Shown in pieces: positions 7,873 through 14,964 of a DNA stretch of 38,005 nt (positions are counted from its first letter, which is position 1; each line of letters begins with the position of its first letter). The DNA comes from Sediminispirochaeta sp. (GTDB lineage: Bacteria; Spirochaetota; Spirochaetia; B11-G9), in the NCBI GenBank assembly GCA_024763455.1, contig JANTFL010000011.1:1-38005 (forward strand). Reading direction: 5' to 3'. A model generated the notes under the pieces. That model was not told the DNA's origin. It did not search any database and worked only from the letters and a program-made list of their open reading frames with translations. Made by a program: the position numbers and the translations under genes.

Positions 7873-9664
7873 GGTAATGCTCCTTTGAAAATATGGGAAT
7901 AGTAAAGCAGAATCCCTTCCATCGTGTACGGGTATCAATAAAAATAGTACCACCATGGAGTTCGACAAGTTTCTTGGTAATATAAAGCCCCAATCCGAAG
8001 CCTGTCAGAGCTTTGTCCGGAGAGGAGGTATAGTACTTTTTGAAAATATTTTGCTGTTCCTTCGGGGATATAGAAGGACCCTTGTCGTATACACAGATTT
8101 CTGCGTTTTCTTCCCCCCTAGAAAGAGTAACAATGAGAGTGGTATTTACAGGAGAAAATTTTATAGCATTGGACAGTAAATTTGAAATGATTTCAATAAG
8201 TCTTTTTCTGTCTCCGTAAACGGTAGCTGCATTTTCAGATACATGGCCTTTTTTAAAGAGTATTTTCTGATTTTTATTATCAGCCAAAGGCTGTAGTGCT
8301 TCAATCCTGTTGCTGATAATCCTGATTATGTCAGTTTCCTTCCGGTGAAGTGCGAGGTCTGAATTTTCCAGTTTTGCTGTTTCAAGGATGTCGGTAGTAA
8401 GATTATCAAGCCTGTCTATGTTGGCTTTCATCGTATGTAAAATATCTTGCTGATTCTCAGTAGGTGCAGGGATGGTGAGTTCTAAAGTGGCTTGAAGTGT
8501 TTTAAGTATTGTAAGTGGTGTCTTTATTTCATGTCCCGCAGCAGAAAAGAATGTAGCCTGAGTTTCTTTAAAAGCAGCCAGGGTTTTTATCTGCTCCTGT
8601 TTATCCTGAAATGCGTAGAGATTGTGAAGGATAAGCTGGCTTTCCAATGCAAGTGCTTTTAAAAAAAATGTTTCATCAGATACGGGCAGGGGGGAATCAT
8701 TCTTGCCGATCAGTAATAACCCTTTATTGTCCTCGTTATAATCGGCCAGATTGAGACCGATCAATTCGCTGACCCCGCCTTTAAAAAATTGGTGGTTTGC
8801 TTCGGTTTCATGTAAACTTCTTCGAAAAAGAGAAGTTTCTGCCTTGTAATGGATAAGATTGTAGTAAGTGCTTCCTACAGGGAATAACTCAGGATTACTT
8901 GTTGCTTTTATTTCCCACCTATCCTTCAACGCGTCAATTCGGTAGATGATAAATGCAAAGAGAACATTATCGAGAGACAAAATAGAGGAGAGTAGAATGT
9001 TGAAAATTCTGTTTTCAGTGAAACTTGCACTTTCCAGTTCTGTCATAATAAAATTAAGTTTTTTAAAATCTTTTGCTGTTTGAAAAGCTTTACGTTGATT
9101 TTCTTCCTCTCTGCGTAAAAGTTCTCCTAAAATGATAACGATAAGACCGACAACAAGAAGCCGTATAAACCTGCTGACAAGATCGTATGTTGAAACAGGT
9201 ACTTTTACCGCGGTCCAGTGTACGGTTGTTGCAGCAACTTGTAGCAGGTCGATACTTACAATCCAGACAGCAGCTAAATGCCAGGCAAAGAATAACCCTG
9301 CTTCGAAGAAGGATAGGAGATAGAGTACAAAAAAGAGGCTGCTGTATCCCCCTGTCAAAATAACTGCCAGGGTTCCCTGTATTATATCCAGAATAAAGAT
9401 TAATGTGATATTTAATTTCCGGTAAAACTTTTTAGAGAAAATATAAAGGGTTACAGGCAGATTTATGCTTATAAGAATAATTAATATAATAAACGGTGGA
9501 ACAAGGACTCGTGCATGTGGAGTAGTCGTAAAATAGATTACAGCTGAAGCAAAGATAACACTCCACCGCAGGATAAGCAGATGAACACCATACTTATAAA
9601 ATAGCCGCATCCCCGGCGTATTTTGAAGGTTGTTTATATGATGGTTCTCTAAAGTTGATTTCAT
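7850..9664 (-). CDS. Membrane sensor histidine kinase
   Basis: A 604-residue kinase. Residues 25-185 contain about six hydrophobic helices with little periplasmic loop, so it probably senses within or near the membrane. A GAF-like region follows (about 200-345), then the dimerisation/phosphoacceptor domain with H378 in SAAGHEIKTPLTIL, and an ATPase domain with N499 (N box), D527-x-G529 (G1 box) and GFGLG at 555-559 (G2 box). The G1 box reads DKGPSI, with serine where DxGxG usually has its second glycine. Its partner regulator overlaps the 3' end. A TauE/SafE-like gene precedes it on the same strand with a hairpin between, suggesting a possible link to that transporter's substrate. Confidence 0.9.
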   Translation of the reverse strand: MKSTLENHHINNLQNTPGMRLFYKYGVHLLILRWSVIFASAVIYFTTTPHARVLVPPFIILIILISINLPVTLYIFSKKFYRKLNITLIFILDIIQGTLAVILTGGYSSLFFVLYLLSFFEAGLFFAWHLAAVWIVSIDLLQVAATTVHWTAVKVPVSTYDLVSRFIRLLVVGLIVIILGELLRREEENQRKAFQTAKDFKKLNFIMTELESASFTENRIFNILLSSILSLDNVLFAFIIYRIDALKDRWEIKATSNPELFPVGSTYYNLIHYKAETSLFRRSLHETEANHQFFKGGVSELIGLNLADYNEDNKGLLLIGKNDSPLPVSDETFFLKALALESQLILHNLYAFQDKQEQIKTLAAFKETQATFFSAAGHEIKTPLTILKTLQATLELTIPAPTENQQDILHTMKANIDRLDNLTTDILETAKLENSDLALHRKETDIIRIISNRIEALQPLADNKNQKILFKKGHVSENAATVYGDRKRLIEIISNLLSNAIKFSPVNTTLIVTLSRGEENAEICVYDKGPSISPKEQQNIFKKYYTSSPDKALTGFGLGLYITKKLVELHGGTIFIDTRTRWKGFCFTIPIFSKEHYHEPQKHC

Positions 9665-9673
9665 AAAATACTC

Positions 9674-9696
9674 GGCTCCCCCTTAAAAAGGGAGCC
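9674..9696 (-). terminator. Hairpin between the TauE/SafE-like gene and the kinase gene
   Basis: GGCTCCC (9674-9680) and GGGAGCC (9690-9696) form a 7-bp GC-rich stem with a 9-nt loop. On the minus strand the stem ends 9 nt before the kinase ATG, with only a short T-run after it. It may be a partial terminator, or it may hide the only GGAG-like ribosome binding sequence of the kinase gene and so limit its translation. Confidence 0.45.
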
Positions 9697-9705
9697 TGAT
9701 TAAAA

Positions 9706-10509
9706 TTATACCAGCATAAATATCTTTATTGATATCAAGACTAACCCAATACCGACAATAATTTGAAACGGTTTTTTCCAGCCCGGTTTAATAATGAGTA
9801 AGGCAAGTTCATGAAGATAATGTATTCCTGTCCACAGTGCTGCTCCGAGAATCATGTGCTGATAAAACGTTACTCCGGCATCTTCTCTTTTTAAAATAAC
9901 ATGCCACATAATTGCAAAAACAGATGCGAAAAATGTAGTAACTGTATTACCGAAGTATACCTGCTTGGCATTCATCTTTCCTACACGTATTGCAAAAGGC
10001 ATTTTTAACGGCTTTAAAGATGTCCCGAGCAATCCAATTGAGAAACTACTCAAAACAGGTCCGAAAAACTGACAAATTTTGGCTACTGTCTGATTCTGAT
10101 TTTTTGAAATATAGTTGAGTTCATCAGGTCTGAAATGTATAAAGATAAGCCTGAGACCGTAAAGTATTGCAAGAATACCAAGGGTTACGATCATACCTGT
10201 TTTTACACTCGCTTGAAAAAGAAGGGTTCCAAAAAAGGTTACTATCAGTGTAATTATTGGGTTTAGAAGGAAGAGTTTCAACTTCATCTTTTTCGGAAGT
10301 TCTTTGATTTTAATTTTAACCTTTTCATCCAGTAGAATCATCAATGCTCCCAGCATAATAATCCATAGGAAAACATTAACAGCATCAAATATCGAATATT
10401 TGAAAAGAAACATTAAAAGTAGTATTGCAAAAAAGCGGTCGAATTTGATTGATATTCCCGCTGTGACAACACCCACAATCAGTATGGTCAGTAAAAAAGG
10501 CAGTAACAT
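9706..10509 (-). CDS. TauE/SafE-like (TSUP) integral membrane protein
   Basis: A 267-residue polytopic protein with roughly eight hydrophobic segments in two halves. Features such as GPVLSSFSIGLLGTSLKPLKMP and GNTVTTFFASVFAIMWH match the repeated half-units of TSUP anion exporters (sulfite, sulfoacetate and related anions). The assignment rests on topology and these blocks and is less certain than for the permease at 13226. The gene has a strong own promoter at 10575-10548 and a GAGGAG Shine-Dalgarno 8 nt before the ATG. It is divergent from arsC across 141 bp and leads into the kinase/regulator pair, so one signal may control all of them. Confidence 0.65.
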   Translation of the reverse strand: MLLPFLLTILIVGVVTAGISIKFDRFFAILLLMFLFKYSIFDAVNVFLWIIMLGALMILLDEKVKIKIKELPKKMKLKLFLLNPIITLIVTFFGTLLFQASVKTGMIVTLGILAILYGLRLIFIHFRPDELNYISKNQNQTVAKICQFFGPVLSSFSIGLLGTSLKPLKMPFAIRVGKMNAKQVYFGNTVTTFFASVFAIMWHVILKREDAGVTFYQHMILGAALWTGIHYLHELALLIIKPGWKKPFQIIVGIGLVLISIKIFMLV

Positions 10510-10534
10510 AGTGTTCTCTCCTCAATGAGTAAAA

Positions 10535-10550
10535 ATTTGTATATGCAAAT
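10535..10550. promoter_or_regulatory. Palindromic operator candidate between the TSUP gene and arsC
   Basis: ATTTGTATATGCAAAT is a 16-bp palindrome with a single mismatched pair. It overlaps the -10 box and the predicted start point of the leftward TSUP promoter, the classic place for a repressor. No ArsR-type gene is visible in the window, so the binding protein is unknown. Confidence 0.45.
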
Positions 10551-10575
10551 ATAAACATATTGAGAAAAGTGTCAA
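10548..10575 (-). promoter_or_regulatory. Promoter of the TSUP-kinase-regulator unit
   Basis: A perfect -35 box TTGACA (10575-10570) and a -10 box TATATT (10553-10548) are spaced by 16 nt. This is one of the strongest promoter matches in the window. The start point falls near 10541, inside the palindrome at 10535-10550. Confidence 0.65.
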
Positions 10576-10603
10576 TAGTAAAGTATACAAAATCGGCAAA
10601 TGG

Positions 10604-10634
10604 TTGCATATTTCTTATAAAATATATAATATTT
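10604..10634 (+). promoter_or_regulatory. arsC promoter region with inverted repeat
   Basis: TTGCAT (10604-10609) and TATAAT (10625-10630) lie 15 nt apart, shorter than optimal. The -10 box sits inside a perfect inverted repeat AAATAT-ATA-ATATTT (10620-10634). The repeat is AT-rich and could be chance, but it is placed like a repressor site. Confidence 0.4.
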
Positions 10635-10650
10635 ATACGGGAGGAGTGAA

Positions 10651-11082
10651 ATGGCAAAAATGAAAGTTCTGGTTATTTGTGTTCATAACAGTGCCAGGAG
10701 TCAGATGGGTGAGGAATATATCCGTAAATACGGAGGGGATATCTTTGACGTTGAGAGTGCCGGACTGGAACCGGGGAAATTGAATCCTCTTGTTGTTGAG
10801 GTTTTAAAGGAAGAAGGGATAGATATAACAGGGAAAAAAACTCAAAGTGCTTTTGATTTGTATCAAGCCGGCAAAAGTTATGATTATGTTATTACCGTCT
10901 GCAGCAAGGAGGCCCAGGAAAGGTGTCCCATCTATCCTGGTACACAAGAGAGGCTCCACTGGCCTTTTAGTGATCCTTCTTCCCTGGATGGAACACACGA
11001 AGAGAAACTTGAACGCACCAGGGCGATCCGTGACGAAATAAAAGAAGCGGTTAAGGCTTTTGTTGCAGAACACCGGAAATGA
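10651..11082 (+). CDS. arsC: Thioredoxin-coupled arsenate reductase ArsC
   Basis: A 143-residue protein of the low-molecular-weight-phosphatase-type arsenate reductases. The P-loop CVHNSARS starts at C10, and the redox pair C84 and C92 lies in VITVCSKEAQERC, the triple-cysteine arrangement of the staphylococcal pI258 enzyme that reduces arsenate to arsenite using thioredoxin. WPFSDP and the C-terminal helix are also typical. An excellent Shine-Dalgarno (GGGAGGAG) precedes the ATG. No recognisable arsenite pump (ArsB/Acr3) is adjacent; the divergent TSUP-like membrane protein could be its transport partner, which is inference. It is convergent with the nitroreductase gene, 6 nt away. Confidence 0.93.
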   Translation: MAKMKVLVICVHNSARSQMGEEYIRKYGGDIFDVESAGLEPGKLNPLVVEVLKEEGIDITGKKTQSAFDLYQAGKSYDYVITVCSKEAQERCPIYPGTQERLHWPFSDPSSLDGTHEEKLERTRAIRDEIKEAVKAFVAEHRK

Positions 11083-11088
11083 GACTGA

Positions 11089-11865
11089 TCATTCTTCCAG
11101 CCAGACTTTCATTCCTGCTTTAAAAGAACGCCGCATTTCAATCATAAAGTCGGATGAAAACTTGCGAAGATAGATGTGCTGACCGAGATTTTCTGCATTT
11201 TTTATATAAGGTGCATTACCGAAGTGTTCGCGGGTATCGTGAAACATCCTGTCAAAATCCTGTCCTGAGAGTCTGCGGTAACTGTTTTCGTGGACAATAA
11301 ACTCTGTCGGGAAACGGGTTGTCATACTCCCTGACTTCTTCTGTTTTGGATGACCAATAATTAGCATGGTAACGGGAAAAGTCCACCGGGGTAATTTGAG
11401 TAAATCCCGATGGGTTTCGAAATTCTCTATAATGTCTCCTATATAACAGGAGCCAAGGCCTAACGATTCTGCGGCGATAACCACATTTTCTGCAGCAACA
11501 ATTGCATCGTTTGCCGCAAGAAGGAAGTCCCCTTCCCGGGGCTTTGCATAAGAAGTCCCGGTCTTTTTGCAAAGGTCCGGTACACCGGAGTACTCAAAGT
11601 AGTCGTAGAGCCGCTGCATATCCGCAAGGAATATCAGGACCATTGGGGCCTTGGCAATCATAGGCTGATTGTCACAGGTTTCCGCGAGAATTTCTTTTGT
11701 ACCCTGGTCTTTTACATCAATAATCGTATAGCTCATAAGATTTCCTGCAGTGGGGGCCCTCATGGCCGCTTTTAACAGCAATTTACGGTCCTCTTTACAA
11801 ATATCTTTATCAGCGAAGGTGCGAAGGGATTTTCTGTTGAATATTGTTTTTAAACTATCATTCAT
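11089..11865 (-). CDS. Nitroreductase family protein
   Basis: A 258-residue FMN-dependent nitroreductase-fold protein. It has the N-terminal block IFNRKSLRTFADK, the flavin-binding stretch KAAMRAPTAGNLMSYTIIDV, the IAAESLGLGSCYIGDI helix-strand and MLIIGHPKQKK near residue 175, followed by a longer C-terminal extension (about 195-258) as in NfrA/FRP-like members. It probably reduces nitro compounds, quinones or flavins with NAD(P)H in the cytoplasm; the true substrate is unknown. The ATG has an AGGAG Shine-Dalgarno. It follows the membrane protein gene by 9 nt on the same strand, so the two are an operon. Confidence 0.85.
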   Translation of the reverse strand: MNDSLKTIFNRKSLRTFADKDICKEDRKLLLKAAMRAPTAGNLMSYTIIDVKDQGTKEILAETCDNQPMIAKAPMVLIFLADMQRLYDYFEYSGVPDLCKKTGTSYAKPREGDFLLAANDAIVAAENVVIAAESLGLGSCYIGDIIENFETHRDLLKLPRWTFPVTMLIIGHPKQKKSGSMTTRFPTEFIVHENSYRRLSGQDFDRMFHDTREHFGNAPYIKNAENLGQHIYLRKFSSDFMIEMRRSFKAGMKVWLEE

Positions 11866-11874
11866 CTGCTTCTC

Positions 11875-12528
11875 CTAATAAATCCAGCCCAGAACAACTC
11901 CGGCAACAATATTCAATACTGTAGCAGTTCCGTAGAGAATGCTTATTACGGCTATTTTCTTTTTGACTGAATCCTGCTCAATTACAAATTTTGTTATAGC
12001 AAAAAACCAGAAGTATCCAAAAATAAAAATCAGCCATATACCTTTGAAGGAGCGGTTCCAGAAAGGGTACTCCCAAATAAGATGACCTCCTTTGTTAAGG
12101 AGGATTTCAATACATACACTAAATGCGGAGTATCCGATTGCCCAGAACCATCTGTTTGGTATACCAAGGATTTTAACATTTTTATCTTCATCAATGGTGT
12201 TGTAGTAGATTATACCAAGTATGGCAAACATAAAGACTATTTCGATATTCCACCCTACCATGGTTCGAAGTGCAGTAGGCCCCGGTGCTGTCCATAGTGC
12301 GGACCGCCCTGAAATATTTAGTATCCATCCATTCAAGGTTTCATTGAGATAATCAGCCCCGAATAGAGTTACACCGGCAAAAAGTGGATTCCAGTTCCCG
12401 GTTTTTTTAGCCTTTTTCGTCTCTATGGTGTATACGTAAAAGGTCAAAGCCAGGAGCGGTACGAAATACCATTGCAATGTAGATAAATCACGTAAACCAT
12501 TGAGTGCCTGTGTTGAAGCTGTTGTCAT
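11875..12528 (-). CDS. Conserved-looking integral membrane protein of unknown function
   Basis: From the ATG at 12528 this is a 217-residue protein with about six hydrophobic segments and polar, tryptophan-rich linkers such as GNWNPLFAGVTLFGADYLNETLNGW. I do not recognise the family. I chose 12528 (MTTASTQ...) because a GAAGGGA sequence precedes it and a promoter lies at 12600-12571; the longer in-frame form starting at 12681 would cover this promoter and the divergent gene. It is followed after 9 nt by the nitroreductase gene. The link could mean a membrane-associated redox function, but nothing in the sequence proves it. Confidence 0.7.
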   Translation of the reverse strand: MTTASTQALNGLRDLSTLQWYFVPLLALTFYVYTIETKKAKKTGNWNPLFAGVTLFGADYLNETLNGWILNISGRSALWTAPGPTALRTMVGWNIEIVFMFAILGIIYYNTIDEDKNVKILGIPNRWFWAIGYSAFSVCIEILLNKGGHLIWEYPFWNRSFKGIWLIFIFGYFWFFAITKFVIEQDSVKKKIAVISILYGTATVLNIVAGVVLGWIY

Positions 12529-12570
12529 TTTTCCCTTCTTTTTTAAAAAAGTATTTGTATGGACGAGAAT

Positions 12571-12600
12571 ATCATAAAGCGAAAGAATAACAAATAACAA
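12571..12600 (-). promoter_or_regulatory. Promoter of the membrane protein-nitroreductase operon
   Basis: TTGTTA (12600-12595) and TATGAT (12576-12571) are 18 nt apart on the minus strand. The start point near 12564 would leave a leader of about 36 nt. Confidence 0.4.
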
Positions 12601-12644
12601 AATTTCATTCACCCAGTATACGGTATCATGTAGATATATAAAGG

Positions 12645-12673
12645 TTGACCTTATATGCGGATTTATGTATATT
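12645..12673 (+). promoter_or_regulatory. Promoter giving a predicted leaderless mRNA for the gene at 12680
   Basis: TTGACC (12645-12650) and TATATT (12668-12673) are 17 nt apart. Exactly 6 nt (TGCGGC) follow before the ATG at 12680, and no Shine-Dalgarno is present, so transcription should begin at the start codon. This layout also decides the start: the upstream in-frame ATG at 12665 lies inside the promoter. Confidence 0.6.
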
Positions 12674-12679
12674 TGCGGC

Positions 12680-13216
12680 ATGAAAAAGAAAATAGCATTT
12701 TGTCCGACAATGAAACCATTTGCAGATCAGATTACCGGTTCCCTGGGAGCAGATGTAGAAATGATTGAAATGGGAAGCGCCGCTCAGGTACTTGGAGCTC
12801 TCCGGGGGGGGGGTGTTGACGGTGTTCTCATAGGCCGTTATGCAAAGCAGCGGGAAATTGATTCAGATATTAAACGGGAGATATTTAAAGAAGGATATAC
12901 GCTTGTGTACAAGGTTAAAAGCGGGATACCGGCAGCGCAGCTTAAGGATCTTACCGTAAGAACATACCTTGATAAGTCCGAATTGAAAGACTTTATTCCC
13001 CTTTTCGGGAATATTGAGTACCTCGATACCCTTGACAAGTGTCTGGATGGCGGGTTTGAAATCCCGGTACTAATTGACTGGAAAGATTACCGCGATGATT
13101 TTGAGATGCTGATTCCTCTTGATGCAGCGGGGAAGGTCCCGATTTTCAGAGCACCGGTTCTGTATTACAGAGATATTGAATCAGAGATTGTTGAGAAGAT
13201 AGGTGCTACCCTGTAG
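12680..13216 (+). CDS. Soluble protein of unknown function with a G10 tract
   Basis: A 178-residue protein without signal peptide or membrane segment. The pattern of alternating strands and helices (KKKIAFCPTMKPF, then a helix, then VDGVLIGRYAKQ, later TVRTYLDKSELKD) resembles a small periplasmic-binding-protein-type alpha/beta fold, but I cannot name a family. The codons for R-G-G-G-V span a run of ten G (12804-12813), a site prone to slippage that would shift the frame. It is the first gene of an operon with the TSUP permease (9 nt downstream) and the patatin-like lipase, so it may bind or sense the permease's substrate; that is a guess. The start at 12680 is set by the promoter geometry. 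Confidence 0.75.
   Translation: MKKKIAFCPTMKPFADQITGSLGADVEMIEMGSAAQVLGALRGGGVDGVLIGRYAKQREIDSDIKREIFKEGYTLVYKVKSGIPAAQLKDLTVRTYLDKSELKDFIPLFGNIEYLDTLDKCLDGGFEIPVLIDWKDYRDDFEMLIPLDAAGKVPIFRAPVLYYRDIESEIVEKIGATL
12804..12813 (+). repeat. Homopolymer G10 inside a coding sequence
   Basis: Ten consecutive G residues at 12804-12813 lie near codon 43 of the gene at 12680. It is the longest G/C run I see in the window. Gain or loss of one G would break the frame early in the gene. Confidence 0.9.
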
Positions 13217-13225
13217 GAGATTTTA

Positions 13226-13972
13226 ATGACACCTTTGGTTCAATATTTACTCTTAGTGGCAGTTGGAATATTTTCAGGATTTATGAGCGGTATGCTCGGT
13301 ATAGGAGGCGGCTCTTTAAGAGTCCCCCTTCTTAACCTTGCAGGACTGCCGCTGATATCAGCTTTCGGAGTAAACCTTTTTGTCATCCCCTTTTCTTCGG
13401 CTGTAGGGGCTTTTACTCACAGGAAGAATATCCAGCCTAAAATTGCTGGTTATCTTATAGTCGGAGGGATTGCCGGTTCTGTAGGCGGAGCTCTTCTGGC
13501 AGGTATCTTCAGTAAACTCGTTCTTGCTTTTATATTTGTGGGAATTTCCATCCTGACTGTTGTTGGAATATATCTTTACAAGCTTGCACCGAATTTATCT
13601 GCAAACATTAAACCCGGGTTTCTGAATGTTTCATTAGGCGCAGCCTTTCTGAATTTAATTACCGGTATGCGGGGTGGGAGCGGCGGTTCTCTTTTTCCCC
13701 CTTTTTTAAAGGCGATTGGCCTTGATATCCACAAAGCAATAGCCACTTCTCTAATTGTTACCATATTTACTGCACTTTCAGGACTTGTGGTTTATTTTTC
13801 GAGGGGAGATATAATGCTGCTGCCGGCACTTGCAGTTGCTGCAGGTTCCATTATCGGGTCCAGAATTGGAAGTAAGCTTTCTTTGAAAACCAAGTCAAAA
13901 TGGCTTGAGTTGAGCTTATCCGTTCTGGTAATTCTGTTTTCCTTTCTTGTTGTGTATAAAGCGTTACTATGA
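13226..13972 (+). CDS. TauE/SafE (TSUP) family permease
   Basis: A 248-residue inner-membrane protein with about eight hydrophobic helices. The first half carries FSGFMSGMLGIGGGSLRVPLL and the second half the matching LITGMRGGSGGSLFPPFLKAIGLD, the duplicated signature of TSUP transporters, which export or import sulfite, sulfonates and other organosulfur or carboxylate anions. Which anion is carried here is not shown. A good Shine-Dalgarno (GTAGGAGA) precedes the ATG. It sits 9 nt after the G-tract gene and overlaps the patatin gene by 4 nt (ATGA), so the three genes are translated as a unit. Confidence 0.92.
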   Translation: MTPLVQYLLLVAVGIFSGFMSGMLGIGGGSLRVPLLNLAGLPLISAFGVNLFVIPFSSAVGAFTHRKNIQPKIAGYLIVGGIAGSVGGALLAGIFSKLVLAFIFVGISILTVVGIYLYKLAPNLSANIKPGFLNVSLGAAFLNLITGMRGGSGGSLFPPFLKAIGLDIHKAIATSLIVTIFTALSGLVVYFSRGDIMLLPALAVAAGSIIGSRIGSKLSLKTKSKWLELSLSVLVILFSFLVVYKALL

Positions 13973-14961
13973 AAACAATTCTTTCCATCGACGGCGGAGG
14001 GATCCGAGGAATACTCCCCGCCCGTATTCTGCAGGAGATGCGCCGACGCCTCGATGTTAGTGGTGATAATCGTCCCTTTCATGAAATGTTCGACCTTATT
14101 GCCGGTACTTCCACCGGTGCGCTTATAGCTCTTGCACTTACATCAGTTGATAATGAGGGGAAAGAACGCTTTCCTGTTTCAGATATTGTGGATTTATACA
14201 AAGTAAGGGGAAAGGAGATTTTTCCTCCTTCGGCAATGCAGCCCATACGCACTGCCATTCAGGCTTTCAGGTTTAAATATTCTCCTGAAATTTATGAAAG
14301 GTTTCTCTATGATTATTTTGGTGATACCACCATTCAGGATGCAGCAACAAATCTTATTATTACAAGTTTTGATACCGAAGCAATGGAACCGCATTGCATA
14401 AAAAAACGTGATGATCAGGAGGGGGCTTGCGTTGATTATAATTACTACATGAGAGATGCTGCAAGGGCTTCTTCTGCTGCACCTACATTTTTTCCCCCTG
14501 CTTACATAAGCCCTATTGGTCTGGAAGATAAAAAATATTCTTTAATAGACGGGGCAGTGTTTGCAAATAATCCTGCAGGGTTGGCATACGTAGAAGCACA
14601 AAAGATGTTTCCCGGGGAAAATGAGTATCTTATAGTATCTCTTGGGACCGGTGATTTTAAGCAGGGATATTCATACGATGAAGTCCATTCATGGGGATAC
14701 ATGGAATGGGTAAATCCGATGAAAAACTTTCCCATCGGTTCGATTATGGCAGCAGGTCAGAGTGAAGCTGTTAATCATCAGCTGCGGCGGATAAGTAATG
14801 TGAAATATTTCCGGTTCAATATCGAAATTTCCGGTTCCGGATTTTCTATAGATGATGCCGGAGAAAAGAATATAAAAAGCCTCCTGGGGTATGCAGAAAA
14901 AATGATTAAAAAGCATGAGTGCGAAATTAGCGATATCTGCAGACTACTAAATGCCCGGTAA
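13969..14961 (+). CDS. Patatin-like phospholipase
   Basis: A 330-residue patatin-domain lipid acyl hydrolase with a Ser-Asp dyad. The oxyanion loop GGGIRG is at residues 9-14, the nucleophile S48 lies in GTSTG, and D194 is in the DGA motif (LIDGAVFANNPAG). The domain resembles bacterial lipases related to the CapV effector group, but no nucleotide cyclase or other CBASS gene is near, so an ordinary phospholipase or lipase role is more likely. It has no signal peptide and is cytoplasmic or membrane-associated. It starts inside the stop of the TSUP gene (4-nt overlap) and ends 3 nt from the convergent HisD-like gene. Confidence 0.92.
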   Translation: MKTILSIDGGGIRGILPARILQEMRRRLDVSGDNRPFHEMFDLIAGTSTGALIALALTSVDNEGKERFPVSDIVDLYKVRGKEIFPPSAMQPIRTAIQAFRFKYSPEIYERFLYDYFGDTTIQDAATNLIITSFDTEAMEPHCIKKRDDQEGACVDYNYYMRDAARASSAAPTFFPPAYISPIGLEDKKYSLIDGAVFANNPAGLAYVEAQKMFPGENEYLIVSLGTGDFKQGYSYDEVHSWGYMEWVNPMKNFPIGSIMAAGQSEAVNHQLRRISNVKYFRFNIEISGSGFSIDDAGEKNIKSLLGYAEKMIKKHECEISDICRLLNAR

Positions 14962-14964
14962 TTA

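Noticed and set aside
7156..9664. KdpDE potassium sensor pair
   Set aside because: The kinase lacks the KdpD sensor and Usp domains, and no kdp transporter genes are here.
13969..14961. Patatin-like protein as a CapV effector of a CBASS defence system
   Set aside because: No CD-NTase, E1/E2 or other CBASS gene is adjacent; its partners are a permease and a soluble unknown.
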